A stretch of DNA of 64,000 bases from Bacteroidota bacterium (GCA_008933805.1 WBUH01000015.1:51696-115695); one strand, 5' to 3'; shown: positions 17,312 to 27,322, numbered from the stretch's first letter. Made by a program: numbers and translations. Notes: a model not told the origin generated them from the sequence alone.

Positions 17312-17752
17312 TTAATTAAATAGGTTGGTAACAATGGCGGTTAGGCGGTAAGAGAAGGATTCTTTGTCGGTTGAGACAGGGCAGCCGTTTTTTGATTGTT
17401 CTTGGCTTACTATGTAGCGTTCGGCCTTATAGTTGCCCATTTTAACCACGGCATTAAACACGTCGGCAGAGTTTTGCGTACCTGATGCGTAGGTATATAC
17501 CAATACATCTTCTTCAACATTAAAGTGGGTGCCCTCAATACCGGTCATACCGCCTACAAAAGCACGTATTTTTTCAGCTTCGGCTGCATCAATGTCTTGG
17601 TTAAAGTCAATTCGGCTAAGCTGACGTTGGCGGTTGTCGTTTTTTGTAGTTTTTGGGGTAACCATATAAATATGGGCTACCAAAGCCACAAATAATAATA
17701 GCACTGTTGCCAATGTGCCAAGGGCTATGCGTAGTAGTAGTTTCTTTTTCAT
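17312..17752 (-). CDS. Small membrane-anchored protein, possible ferredoxin-like fold
   Basis: 146 residues with one N-terminal membrane helix (KLLLRIALGTLATVLLLFVA). The outside part has a beta-alpha-beta look (AEKIRAFVGGMTGIEGTHFNVEEDVLVYTY ... SADVFNAVVKMGNYKAERY) resembling heavy-metal-associated (HMA) folds, but without the CxxC metal motif; one Cys occurs near residue 124. No family is recognised. It is the first gene of a pair with the globin lipoprotein, so a link to heme, NO or metal handling at the envelope is possible but only inferred. Confidence 0.65.
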   Translation of the reverse strand: MKKKLLLRIALGTLATVLLLFVALVAHIYMVTPKTTKNDNRQRQLSRIDFNQDIDAAEAEKIRAFVGGMTGIEGTHFNVEEDVLVYTYASGTQNSADVFNAVVKMGNYKAERYIVSQEQSKNGCPVSTDKESFSYRLTAIVTNLFN

Positions 17753-17850
17753 TAGTACAGTTTTTAAGTGGTTTTGTCATACTTACGTAATCTCTTAGGG
17801 TTTGGTTTTTAACAGTTAGCTTTTATTCTCTCGGAGTAGGATAAAAAGTA

Positions 17851-17875
17851 AAGGCCGCCCTTTGGGGACGGCCTT
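17851..17875 (-). terminator. Terminator after the 140-residue gene
   Basis: The stem AAGGCCG/CGGCCTT, continued by CCC/GGG with one mismatch, is followed on the minus strand by ACTTTTTATCC. Confidence 0.75.
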
Positions 17876-17916
17876 ACACACATTTGCACTTCTATCTATC
17901 AAACTGTTACTGCGGC

Positions 17917-18339
17917 TCACTCAATAGGGCATAATCTATCGTAGCCCATATCTAAAACATACCTAAGTATTTTCTTTACAACGATTTTTATAATAACCCC
18001 TCCGGGGATAATACTGATTAAAACATCAATGATAGCATCCGCAATTTCTGATGCCGTAGAGTCCTTTTTCAGTATGCGGCATAAGTGTATACGAACCTTT
18101 TCCCAAATGTTGCTGCCCGCCAACTGTGGTGAAAAATTGACTTTACTGGCAGCCTCAAATAAATCGGGCGTGCGTGAAATCATTTTGGCGGTTGAAGAAA
18201 TGCCTGCTAAATACCCGTTGGCTAGTTCGGCTTCAATTTCGGCTTCGGTAACGGTAGACTGTTCGTCAATTTCAGCAAGAATTTCTTTTTTAAAAGTATC
18301 CGCATTGATAGGCTGTAGTTGCTCGTTTAGTAAATACAT
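17917..18339 (-). CDS. Hypothetical protein, 140 residues
   Basis: No family is recognised. The first half is acidic and helical (AEIDEQSTVTEAEIEAELANGYLAG); the second half has a Trp-Glu-Lys helix with one Cys (WEKVRIHLCRILKK) and then a hydrophobic, glycine-containing segment (IADAIIDVLISIIPGGVIIKIVVKKI) that could be an amphipathic or membrane-inserting helix pair. No signal peptide. It lies 27 bases after the terminator of the upstream adhesin gene and ends at its own terminator, so it may be expressed independently or by read-through. Confidence 0.6.
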   Translation of the reverse strand: MYLLNEQLQPINADTFKKEILAEIDEQSTVTEAEIEAELANGYLAGISSTAKMISRTPDLFEAASKVNFSPQLAGSNIWEKVRIHLCRILKKDSTASEIADAIIDVLISIIPGGVIIKIVVKKILRYVLDMGYDRLCPIE

Positions 18340-18366
18340 AAGTCGTTGCTTTTTAGATAAACAAAG

Positions 18367-18396
18367 AACCCTCTTGAAAATGGTTTCAAGAGGGTT
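18367..18396 (-). terminator. Terminator of the CBM/beta-helix T9SS gene
   Basis: A perfect 13-bp stem (AACCCTCTTGAAA/TTTCAAGAGGGTT) with a 4-base loop is followed on the minus strand by a T-rich stretch. Confidence 0.85.
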
Positions 18397-18443
18397 ACTA
18401 ATGCGGATTTTTATATCCGTACTTTTTGGGATTTTTAAAGTCC

Positions 18444-21400
18444 TTATTTAATCACTTGCACTCGTATCGTTTCTGAGGTACCGCTTACTGTTTGCATACG
18501 GATAAAGTAAATACCGGCACCTAATACCTGTGCATCAAGCGTGGCAGTCATTTCTCCATCGGTTTTTCTGTTAACCAATTGCTTGCCCAATACATCCATC
18601 ACTTCAATGCTGCTCAACGGTTGGCTGCATTGAAGGTGTAATGTATGCGAGGCAGGGTTGGGGTATGCGCTAAATACAGGATGGGCAGCAGCCTCAACTA
18701 TGCCTTTGTTTTCAGGTTGCAGCGGGTTGTTATTGTTAGTGCCGTGTGCAGGGGCCAACGTGGGGGCAATGCTTGCCGGTGGGGTTACTGTGGCAATACC
18801 CATACCTAAAGTATCGTACACGCTGCCACTATCCAAGCGCACATCATCGGGTGGGAAATAACTGATAGTGCTATCGGCTTTTACCCAAGTCATTAATTGC
18901 CAGTAAGTGTTGCTGGTATTATTACTTGGCGGGCGGTTGGCAGGGTTAGAGGTTGCTACAATGCACTTGTACAAGCGTGTTTCGCCTGAGTCGTTCTTAT
19001 GTTGCACAACATTTCCTACTTCCCATGTGGCAGCAATGATTTGGGTAGGTTGATATTTTTTAGCACTATCGGTATAGCGGCTCACATTTAAGTAGTTAAA
19101 ACTATCCGGAAGCCCCATGTAGTTACGGAATTGCGGATAGGCTACTTCTTTCTGGGTGTTGTTAGTTGAAGTGGCTACCCTGTAACCCACCCTGAAAAGA
19201 GTATCGGCGGTATTATCGTATGTGCAATTGCGCACAATCACATCATTGTAATCCGTACGAATGTCGAACAAAGAACTAGTTGCAGTATCTAACGTGCCGC
19301 TTACTAAGCCTATTTCGGCATAGTCGCCGCCTATTTGCTTGTAAAAGTTGCCGTCAAACACTACGTGGGTAATACTATCAGGATTACTTAGTGTATCGTT
19401 GTACTTCACGAAGTGGGTAAGCATTCCGCCTCTGATACCATAGATAAGGCTGTTTCTAAAATGTACTGTGTCTTCGGTAATGCTGTAAGGGGTTGGGTTG
19501 CGTTTTATTTCAATAAGACCCAGTTGTTCGCCACCACCTATAAAGATGCTGTTTTCAACCGATGAGCCGCCACCAATAACACTAAACTGTACCACACCAT
19601 CTTGATAAGGCTGGAAAGGTTTTTTCCAATCCAATCCCGAGTGTACTACGTTATTGCGGGCTACACAGTTGCCCATTTGCCAGCCCATTTGTATACCCTC
19701 GCCGCCACAACGCAAAAACACGTTATTTTCAACGGTAAGGTTTTTAAATACTTGTTGCTGCCCAACTTGGGTTGAACCTACATAAAGACCTTCAGAGCCT
19801 ACATCGTGTACAAAACAATCGTGCACACTGCTGCTATCGGTAATGGTGTAGCTGGCTCCGTCTTTTTTCCAGCTTATGCCGGCAAACCCGCCATTTGCAA
19901 CTTCAATAAAGTCTAACTCTATTTTATCGGTAGCAGTATTAAGGTTAAAGTGGTGAATGTCTTCTGATTTCCAACGGTTGTTATTGTACAAACCAAATGT
20001 ACCGTGACGGAATTCATAACCTCCGTCCCAGCCGGTAAAGTAACGGTGGCCGTGGCCGTTTGCTGAATCGTAACGACCAGTGAAACGAACCGCGGTTACG
20101 TTACGGGGAGAGAACCCGTCTTGCACTTCTACCTGACCTAAGAAGTTGGTTACTACAATTTTTTCATTGGCACTGTTTCCTTTGGCGCTATCCATTTCAA
20201 TCATTATCCCTGTATATTTTTTAGCATGGATAAGGATTTTGTTGGGGTAGTGTACTGATATTTTAGTGACATCGTAAATACGGCCGAAATTATAGGGTGA
20301 ATAATTCCAATAAATATAGTCGCCTACGTTTACACCGTCATACTTGGCTGCAACAGCTGAATCAGCAGGTCCGTTAGTATCAAAATTACCGCTAACGTCC
20401 GTTACATCTACTTGGTATAACAAATCATGGTTGCCTGAGTCAAGCATAAAGTAGTAACGGCCTTTGGCTTCGTAATCAAAAGAGTATTGGGTAATAAGAG
20501 TGGTATCGTTTATAATTTTAAACTTATCCCAATCCAAAGTGTCCTTGCGAATGCTGCTACCGTTTAGCACGGTTGCAATGGGGTAATCCCAGTCTTCGTT
20601 TTCGGGTACGTATGCGGTATCACCGGGGGCTACCCAATGCACAAACCCACTTGCGTTGTATGCTTTGATAAAATCAGGCTCTAAGAACGCATTGCCCGAT
20701 TTGGGGTAAATAGTTACAGTATCGCCTTTGGCAGCTACAATGTTGGCTTTTGTCTGGGCTTTTTTGTTGTAACCCCCCGGATTAGTAATAGTAAATTTAG
20801 CAGAATCAACACCGTTTACCATTGAGCTGTAAGTGCCGTTTTGGAAACCTCCGTACCCCAATATAATAGCATCTGCATCGTATTGCATTATAAAGTGTAT
20901 GCGGTTATTACCCGTGGTGTATACCTTGGTAATTGTGGTATCGTTGCTGGCTCCTGCACGGTATTGAGTGCGCAAACTGTCGCCGCTCAAAATAGCACGT
21001 TCGGCTTCGTACAACAACGTATCGGGAATAATGGTACGAACCAAAAAATTATTGGTGGTGGATACTGTACTATCGCCGCCATTATCGTACGCAACGGCTG
21101 TTACTGTTTTCCAACCGGCATTATCTGCCAAATACGAGTAAGTATAAGGAGCTGTATTATCAGTATAAGGGGCTTTGCCATCGGTTAAAAATTTAACGCC
21201 TGTTACAGTACCATCGGTGTCGTTTGCGTTAGCTGTAAACGTGTAGGTACTATCCAGATACAATGTGTCATTATTATCAGGATTGGTAAGGCTTACAAAC
21301 GGGGCAGCATTTGAATGTGTATAGGCCTTTATATAATCAATCTCAAGCGATGCAAACCCTGATTGTCCGTGTACAAAAACCGTATCGCCTATGGCAATAG

Positions 21401-22484
21401 GAACGGCAATAGGAGAGTTTAATATTTTCTCATAGGCACCGCTTCTTATAATGGTAAATTTATCAATAAAAGTACCGTTAACTGACAGTGAAAATTTACC
21501 TGTTTGATAACCGCCATATCCTAAAATAATACCATCGGCAGGGGCAGTCATTACAAACTTAACACCCTTGCCACTATAGTTAATTTGGGTAGCATTAGTA
21601 TCATTACTTACCCCGGCTCTGTAAACGGTAGTAACTCCGGCACCTACCAATATACCCCATTCTGCTTCGTACTTCAGGGTAGTAACAGTAGTGTCTTTTA
21701 GATAAAAGAGCGTGGGTCCAACTACAGTACTATCACCGCAATTATCATAGGCGGTTACTGTTAAGCTTTTGTGGCCGAAGGTTTTTGGAGCGTATGTAAA
21801 CCCATAAGTAGATGAAGAGTCAATAAATGTAGTATCACTATTCACAAAAAACTTTACCGCAGTAATTGTACCGTCGGAATCGTTAGCTGTTGCAGTGAAA
21901 TTGCGGGTAGAGTGAAATGAAAAAGTATCAGTGGCAACGGGAGAAGAAAAGCTTACAGCGGGCTTTTTGTTAGGCGCTTTGTAGGCTTTAATACAATCAA
22001 TTTCAATAACTGCACCACCGGCACCGGGAGAGTACACAAACACGGTATCACCCGCATGGACGGTAACATTTACTTGTGATTCGCGAATGTTGTTCCAGCC
22101 ACTTGAGCTAGAAATAGAGAAGGCGGTTTTTACCACGCCGTTCACTTTTAACCCATAGGTTCCGTTTTGATAACCACTGTGGCAAAGCTTAATTGCATCA
22201 GCGTCGTAAAGCATAATAAACTGAACCCCTTTATTGGTATAGTTTATATTGGTTACGTTAGTGTCGTTACTGGCATTAGTGCGCTGAGTAACTGTTAGGC
22301 CGGAGCCGACAAGTGTTGCGTGTTCGGCTTCGTACAAAACGGTATCCGGAATTGCACAGGCCATTGAGGAAGAGATTTTTGCAGTACCCGTAGGGCGGAT
22401 AGGTGCAGCGAGCATGACGCTAATGCTGCCGAGAAAAAAGCAAAACAGCATTAGAAGGCGAATTAATAGAGGTTTTTTAATCAT
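18444..22484 (-). CDS. T9SS-secreted protein with three CBM-like modules and a beta-helix
   Basis: 1346 residues. A signal peptide is followed by three copies of a module that begins YEAE.A.L.G and ends in VEIDCIKAY-like strands (about residues 48-168, 265-385, 486-605). The first two are followed by Ig-like domains of the type FTATANDSDGTITAVKFF. The YEAE modules resemble carbohydrate-binding modules of the CBM6/35 group. Residues 795-1110 form a right-handed parallel beta-helix (repeats with ITDSSSVHDCFVHDV and NVFLRCGGEGIQ). The tail (about 1268-1346) is a T9SS sorting domain (FSAYPNPASHTLHLQ ... GAGIYFIRM). It is likely a surface or secreted polysaccharide-binding or degrading protein; no catalytic residues could be identified with confidence. 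Confidence 0.88.
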   Translation of the reverse strand: MIKKPLLIRLLMLFCFFLGSISVMLAAPIRPTGTAKISSSMACAIPDTVLYEAEHATLVGSGLTVTQRTNASNDTNVTNINYTNKGVQFIMLYDADAIKLCHSGYQNGTYGLKVNGVVKTAFSISSSSGWNNIRESQVNVTVHAGDTVFVYSPGAGGAVIEIDCIKAYKAPNKKPAVSFSSPVATDTFSFHSTRNFTATANDSDGTITAVKFFVNSDTTFIDSSSTYGFTYAPKTFGHKSLTVTAYDNCGDSTVVGPTLFYLKDTTVTTLKYEAEWGILVGAGVTTVYRAGVSNDTNATQINYSGKGVKFVMTAPADGIILGYGGYQTGKFSLSVNGTFIDKFTIIRSGAYEKILNSPIAVPIAIGDTVFVHGQSGFASLEIDYIKAYTHSNAAPFVSLTNPDNNDTLYLDSTYTFTANANDTDGTVTGVKFLTDGKAPYTDNTAPYTYSYLADNAGWKTVTAVAYDNGGDSTVSTTNNFLVRTIIPDTLLYEAERAILSGDSLRTQYRAGASNDTTITKVYTTGNNRIHFIMQYDADAIILGYGGFQNGTYSSMVNGVDSAKFTITNPGGYNKKAQTKANIVAAKGDTVTIYPKSGNAFLEPDFIKAYNASGFVHWVAPGDTAYVPENEDWDYPIATVLNGSSIRKDTLDWDKFKIINDTTLITQYSFDYEAKGRYYFMLDSGNHDLLYQVDVTDVSGNFDTNGPADSAVAAKYDGVNVGDYIYWNYSPYNFGRIYDVTKISVHYPNKILIHAKKYTGIMIEMDSAKGNSANEKIVVTNFLGQVEVQDGFSPRNVTAVRFTGRYDSANGHGHRYFTGWDGGYEFRHGTFGLYNNNRWKSEDIHHFNLNTATDKIELDFIEVANGGFAGISWKKDGASYTITDSSSVHDCFVHDVGSEGLYVGSTQVGQQQVFKNLTVENNVFLRCGGEGIQMGWQMGNCVARNNVVHSGLDWKKPFQPYQDGVVQFSVIGGGSSVENSIFIGGGEQLGLIEIKRNPTPYSITEDTVHFRNSLIYGIRGGMLTHFVKYNDTLSNPDSITHVVFDGNFYKQIGGDYAEIGLVSGTLDTATSSLFDIRTDYNDVIVRNCTYDNTADTLFRVGYRVATSTNNTQKEVAYPQFRNYMGLPDSFNYLNVSRYTDSAKKYQPTQIIAATWEVGNVVQHKNDSGETRLYKCIVATSNPANRPPSNNTSNTYWQLMTWVKADSTISYFPPDDVRLDSGSVYDTLGMGIATVTPPASIAPTLAPAHGTNNNNPLQPENKGIVEAAAHPVFSAYPNPASHTLHLQCSQPLSSIEVMDVLGKQLVNRKTDGEMTATLDAQVLGAGIYFIRMQTVSGTSETIRVQVIK

Positions 22485-22884
22485 ACAGATTTTTTAATAA
22501 TTAGTTGTTGTGTGTGTTGACAGTTTGCAACAATTTGTAAAAGAACAATTTATAAAACTAAATAGCACCCAAATATAGACACACTGATGTTACCTTTGAG
22601 TTGTTAAAATGTTTTTTTTGCATTTTTTCGATTAACGATTACAATATTGTTACACAGTGGGCAATCAAGTAATTTGTAAACCGTTGTTTTGTGCAATGAT
22701 TGGCTCAAAAATTTATCACTTTTATAAGTGTTAGTAGGGGTAAAAAAAACTTTGAAGAACAAATGGACTGCGTTTAAACAGCTTCGGCCAACAGGTAAAC
22801 TTAAAATAATTTGGATAACTAGTTTCTTTTACTAAGATTTGCCCTACAATTTTTTTACTATCAACTTATAAACTATCACTAACT
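22485..22884. promoter_or_regulatory. Divergent promoter region
   Basis: 400 bases without a gene between the beta-helix gene (minus) and the giant cluster (plus). On the minus strand a perfect -7 element TATATTTG lies at 22577-22570, giving the beta-helix gene a leader of about 80 bases. On the plus strand I found no convincing promoter; a TAAGATTTG-like match near 22830 has the wrong spacing. The region is AT-rich with no clear hairpin. Confidence 0.5.
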
Positions 22885-23217
22885 ATGGCAACAACTTACC
22901 CTTACACCCAACAAGCAATGCTTGTTAACAGTATTATGTCAACTACCGTTGTATCTATCATGGGCGGTATGCAAGTAGCACAAATTACTTTTACTACTGC
23001 AGCCGGTAACCTTGGTGAAATTACATTGTCTCCCGTTCAACCATCAGCAAGCAATGTTGAGTTTAAACGCGGCGAACAAGTATTGCAAATTGCAAACATT
23101 ACTTTCAGGGCTCAATTCGGTTTCGATCAAGGTCAAGTTACCTGCAACGGTAGCGCAACTGACCAAAACGGTCAAAACTCAGCTCCATTTAATGCACAAA
23201 TTGCTTCTTGGTCGTAA
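22885..23217 (+). CDS. Small beta-rich protein, first gene of the giant cluster
   Basis: 110 residues, not recognised. It has no signal peptide; the first 20 residues (MATTYPYTQQAMLVNSIMST) are polar. The rest is a run of short beta strands with Gly/Asn turns (AQITFTTAAGNLGEITLSPVQP ... ITFRAQFGFDQGQVTC), ending NAQIASWS. The C-terminal pattern (FxAQIxxWS) resembles the end of the next protein (FRGDLIGWYNSSR), so the two could be related. It is the promoter-proximal gene of five in the same direction, which often marks an abundant component, but this is inference. Confidence 0.7.
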   Translation: MATTYPYTQQAMLVNSIMSTTVVSIMGGMQVAQITFTTAAGNLGEITLSPVQPSASNVEFKRGEQVLQIANITFRAQFGFDQGQVTCNGSATDQNGQNSAPFNAQIASWS

Positions 23218-23295
23218 TTATTAAAAACGGCTTTTTCCGGGGCAATAAGTTAAAACCGCAATCAGTAGTAATCCGGCCTTTAAACTTCCGGACGT

Positions 23296-23715
23296 ATGTT
23301 ATTAGCTAAAATTTCATTCGTATGCTTTCTTATTACGGTTCCCTTCGTATCGCCCCGGGAAATTTTTTTTGGCTCGGGTGACCCTGTCATAGCACCAAGG
23401 GGTTACCATGGTCAACGCTTTTTTGGCGATTTATCTACAGAATACACTATCGACCCGTCCGGAAAAAGTACCGTTTGCACGCTGTATGTATCTTCAGTTT
23501 TTGCAGGTATAGAAGCACTTACGGTAACAAACCCAACGTATAACTTTGATGTAAAAGTAGGTTTGGGTACGGCCAGCGGGGCAATAACGCTTAATCTGGT
23601 AGATTCTCCTTTAGTATCAAAACTTAAGGGGGACTTCACTTATTCGGTAACGGGCAATAATACCAGCTTCACCTTTAGGGGTGATTTGATTGGCTGGTAC
23701 AATAGCAGCCGCTAA
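23296..23715 (+). CDS. Small beta-rich protein with a signal-like N-terminus
   Basis: 139 residues, not recognised. The first 18 residues (MLLAKISFVCFLITVPFV) are hydrophobic and could be a signal or a membrane anchor, although no clean cleavage site is visible. The body is beta-rich (VKVGLGTASGAITLNLVDSPLVSKLKGDFTYSV) and ends GDLIGWYNSSR, similar in pattern to the previous protein. The start at 23296 is the first ATG in the open frame. There are 78 bases from the preceding gene and 88 to the next. Function unknown. Confidence 0.6.
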   Translation: MLLAKISFVCFLITVPFVSPREIFFGSGDPVIAPRGYHGQRFFGDLSTEYTIDPSGKSTVCTLYVSSVFAGIEALTVTNPTYNFDVKVGLGTASGAITLNLVDSPLVSKLKGDFTYSVTGNNTSFTFRGDLIGWYNSSR

Positions 23716-23803
23716 AACAGAGGTGTTGCCGCTACTTTTCCGCAGGTATTTTGTGCCTGCTTTTCCTTTATTTTAGGTTTTTCACATTGCATACTTGTTT
23801 AAT

Positions 23804-26800
23804 ATGGCAACCCTCACATTCTCAAACAGCACTTCGGGCAGTAGCTCATTATATACCTCCGCTGATGATAACGGCTGGTGTGCATACTTATTAGCCAATG
23901 GCGTAAAGGGTCCTGACGGCGGGCAATTATCGCTTACCGATTTGCCAAACTATAACGGGTATTTATTGTTTGCTACGGCCGCACCCACTATTCCGGCGGG
24001 TACATTTGTGAGTAACGTTTATACCTTTTTGGGGCCGTTGCAAAACTACCAATCAGGTTCGTTGGTTTGGCTTACCAGCCCTGATGTGTTACTTACCAGA
24101 GCCAACACCACACAGTTGATACTGATGCGCAGCTCACAGTGGTTCTCTGTTTTGGTGAGTTTAAACTATAACTTCGGAAACAACTTTTCTACCTTATTTA
24201 TTAGTAACAACAATACTTCGGTAAACATTGATACTACAAATAATATAATACAGCTTACAGGCCCGCAGGGAGCTACTAACTTTACCTACCGGCCAAACAA
24301 TATTTCCTCGTCATCACAAATTATGGCGGGGATTGAGATACCCCTAACCGGAATAGGCAGGGGGCGCATACGGTTTACTTTTGGGTTTGATTATGCTTCT
24401 GATTTCATCAGCTTTGATGTAAGCAACAAGTACTTTTTTAATAATGGGGGACCTACTGGCCCGCTTACTGAAATGTGCTATGAAATTGTGGTGCCGGGCA
24501 GCATGAACGATTTGATACAAATGCAAGCCAGTATTTATCCATGCGATTTGCTAAATAGTACAGGCACCAATACTTACTTGGCGCTATTAGGTCAAACGTA
24601 TAATACCTTCACCCAAAAATACAGCCCAACGGTTCTTTCAACCTACTATCTAACAGGCTTAGGCTACCCGATGGACCTAATGCCTTATACAAATTTTGCC
24701 ACCAATGGCACATCGCTAAACTACCCCACACAAAACAGTGCCTTGCTGGTACTTAGCGAACGCTCCCCGCATGACCCTACGGATACTTGGTACCTTACTC
24801 CACAAGGCGCATACTCGCTAACAATGGATATATCCTATCAATCGTTGGTGGATAATAACGGACAAATGCAACTTATGTGCGGGCTGGCTTCTACTGAAAG
24901 CATCAGTTTTACTCCGCAGTTTGTTGACACTTCTAATGGAAATACCGTTTCGGGAACGGGTGACTGGTTGTACTACTCAGTAGTAGAAAACGCCTTTGCC
25001 CCTCAGTTCCCGATACAAGCTACCCAAAATGTAGTGGGCAGCAATACTACCCAACAATGGCTGGGTAATACTTTTATTACCTCGTGGGTAGGTGTAGTGC
25101 TTGCCAATCCTAAAAAAACACCGGTGGTGTACCATGCACAACCACAAGGCGGGGCTTTGTTCTCTCCTCCTACCAATGCAACATCGCCGTTGTTCAACCA
25201 CTTCAACACAGGTTCGGGAGTTCTTTCTATGGCTAAGGAAACTATCTTTTTCCCATTAGTCCCTTATGGAAGTGCTTCGGCAACACCTGCTACAGGGGTT
25301 GATATCTCATTATTTGAGAAGCAAATTTTGAATCCGAGCCGCAAAGCCATTATTGCTAAAGTAATGAGCAGCGAAAAGATTCCAGCTTCTCCACCCATTA
25401 CTAATAGCCCGTTTGCTACCAATGCTAACGGTGGGATTTCATCAACAAGTCCTCAGGGATTTTATGTTAGTGTAAACCAGCAAACAGGGGTTTGGGATGT
25501 GCTGCAACTGGCCAGTAACCAGTTTATGACTAATGCCGGCACGCTCTCAAAAGTATTCAACCTTCAGTTTACTCCGGCCAGCCCCACGCTGCAAACCGCA
25601 CTCCAGTCTAACCAGCTGTTTTTAGTTATCTCGTATAACAAAACGCTTGATGACGGCACCCAGGTGCTTGCTAATTTTAGCAATGAGATGGAGATTGCCG
25701 AGTGGCCGTTTAACCTTGATGTACCCACACAGCCTGTAAACGGCAGGTACAACAATGTAATTATTTTTAAGTTTTGCCACGGCCGGCTGATAGATAAGGT
25801 GCAGAACATACAGGGATGGAATATGCCCGATATGTTCAACGACACTACCAATAATGGTTTACCCAACCTTAGTATGTGGCTGCAACAGTACATACAAAAC
25901 GGTATGGATAAGTACACTGTGTTGGGCGATAGCGATTACTATAAGTTTTACAACATAGCTACCCAAGAGAACTGGCAGGGGGTGATTGCCTTGGGGGTTG
26001 ATATTAGTGTGCAGGATTTTCCCAAAGAGTTACAAGGCTTGCTGGCTGGGATAGACCTAAGCCGTTTTTATGCCCACCACTTTGGTATTGATGTGAGCAT
26101 TGTAAACAATAATAACGGTAATGTGGGGATGCAACCCACCAGCTCGTTGTTTGGCTTGATAGATTACGAAGACCAGACTTTTGAAGCACTGGGAGGTACA
26201 CCTGCGGCTTACCAAGCACAGGCACCCATAAATGGCGCAGTAGATTATGACTTTACGGTACTGAAGCTGAAGGTTGTGTTTGTGAACAGCAAAATTTACA
26301 ACTACAACAGTTACTTGGCTCTTACAGTAAACAAATTGTTTGGCGAAACGGTGAACCCCGCTAACCGTGAAAACTTACTGATACTAACGGGTACGTACGA
26401 AAACCATAACGGGGTGCCCTCTTACACGTTTACAAACACGGCCGATAATGTGCTGGACCTTGTGAACCAGAATATTATTACTGATGTAGAAATTATAAAA
26501 GCCTCGTTTGTAACCATAGTGCCGCAAAATGGTACTACCAGCAATTTGGTGCAATCGCAGTTTACATTCTGGGGTTTTATAAACTATAACTATTTATCAG
26601 GGTTTGATTTGTTCTCGTTCGGTGCTGAGCAAGGGGTTACCTCTCCCAGCTTTACCGGACTTTCATACTCAAACTTATACATTGATTTATCTTTCTCGCT
26701 GGATACTCCTACCTCTAAAACCTTTACGTTTGATATTACGCACGTGTCGTTTGATATCGGACAAAGCACTCCGCGTGAAGATAGTTTGTACTCCCATTTC

Positions 26801-27298
26801 CCCTTACAACTTACCGGCATTACCTCCGGCGATGTAAACAATACTCCTACATCACAAGGCTACTTAGCCGTTTCCATCCCTGCGTTGCAGCAACAGCAAA
26901 ACGTTACAGGCCAGTGGTACGGCTTGGTGTTTAACCTTAATATGGGCACACTGGGTTCTTTAGCCAGTTCGGCCGGGTTTAACTCAACCTTTATGATGGT
27001 TTGGAACGTAGGAGGAACAGGTGCATGGGCAGGCGTTAGGTTGCCAGGTGTTAACCCGCAAGCGCCTTCGTTTAGCCTGCAAGGGGTATTAAAACTGAAT
27101 ATTGGCACAATACTGCTTGAAAAAGCTACCGGTACTGCCAGCGTTGCGTACTTGATGAAAATAAACAACATAGCCCTGAAACTGTTTAGCCTGTCGTTTC
27201 CGCCTGGCGGCAATATCAGTTTTATGTTGTTCGGAAATCCCGGCACCGATGCCCAACCCGAAAGCTTGGGATGGTACGGAGCTTATGTTAAAAAGTAG
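23804..27298 (+). CDS. Large uncharacterised beta-rich protein, 1164 residues
   Basis: I chose MATLTFSN (23804) over an ATG nine bases upstream, as it resembles the neighbours' starts. No signal peptide and no sorting tail. The protein is rich in Asn, Thr, Gln, Ser and aromatic residues, low in Cys, and mostly beta: long stretches such as WFSVLVSLNYNFGNNFSTLFISN and FWGFINYNYLSGFDLFSF suggest layered sheets or a beta-sandwich array. The C-terminus (INNIALKLFSLSFPPGGNISFMLFGN ... LGWYGAYVKK) has a lamellar pattern also seen in the 2855-residue neighbour, so the two may share a fold. No domain, catalytic motif or repeat unit is recognised. It is the third of five co-directional genes. Confidence 0.8.
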   Translation: MATLTFSNSTSGSSSLYTSADDNGWCAYLLANGVKGPDGGQLSLTDLPNYNGYLLFATAAPTIPAGTFVSNVYTFLGPLQNYQSGSLVWLTSPDVLLTRANTTQLILMRSSQWFSVLVSLNYNFGNNFSTLFISNNNTSVNIDTTNNIIQLTGPQGATNFTYRPNNISSSSQIMAGIEIPLTGIGRGRIRFTFGFDYASDFISFDVSNKYFFNNGGPTGPLTEMCYEIVVPGSMNDLIQMQASIYPCDLLNSTGTNTYLALLGQTYNTFTQKYSPTVLSTYYLTGLGYPMDLMPYTNFATNGTSLNYPTQNSALLVLSERSPHDPTDTWYLTPQGAYSLTMDISYQSLVDNNGQMQLMCGLASTESISFTPQFVDTSNGNTVSGTGDWLYYSVVENAFAPQFPIQATQNVVGSNTTQQWLGNTFITSWVGVVLANPKKTPVVYHAQPQGGALFSPPTNATSPLFNHFNTGSGVLSMAKETIFFPLVPYGSASATPATGVDISLFEKQILNPSRKAIIAKVMSSEKIPASPPITNSPFATNANGGISSTSPQGFYVSVNQQTGVWDVLQLASNQFMTNAGTLSKVFNLQFTPASPTLQTALQSNQLFLVISYNKTLDDGTQVLANFSNEMEIAEWPFNLDVPTQPVNGRYNNVIIFKFCHGRLIDKVQNIQGWNMPDMFNDTTNNGLPNLSMWLQQYIQNGMDKYTVLGDSDYYKFYNIATQENWQGVIALGVDISVQDFPKELQGLLAGIDLSRFYAHHFGIDVSIVNNNNGNVGMQPTSSLFGLIDYEDQTFEALGGTPAAYQAQAPINGAVDYDFTVLKLKVVFVNSKIYNYNSYLALTVNKLFGETVNPANRENLLILTGTYENHNGVPSYTFTNTADNVLDLVNQNIITDVEIIKASFVTIVPQNGTTSNLVQSQFTFWGFINYNYLSGFDLFSFGAEQGVTSPSFTGLSYSNLYIDLSFSLDTPTSKTFTFDITHVSFDIGQSTPREDSLYSHFPLQLTGITSGDVNNTPTSQGYLAVSIPALQQQQNVTGQWYGLVFNLNMGTLGSLASSAGFNSTFMMVWNVGGTGAWAGVRLPGVNPQAPSFSLQGVLKLNIGTILLEKATGTASVAYLMKINNIALKLFSLSFPPGGNISFMLFGNPGTDAQPESLGWYGAYVKK

Positions 27299-27322
27299 TA
27301 TTAATAAAAAATAATTGAGTTT

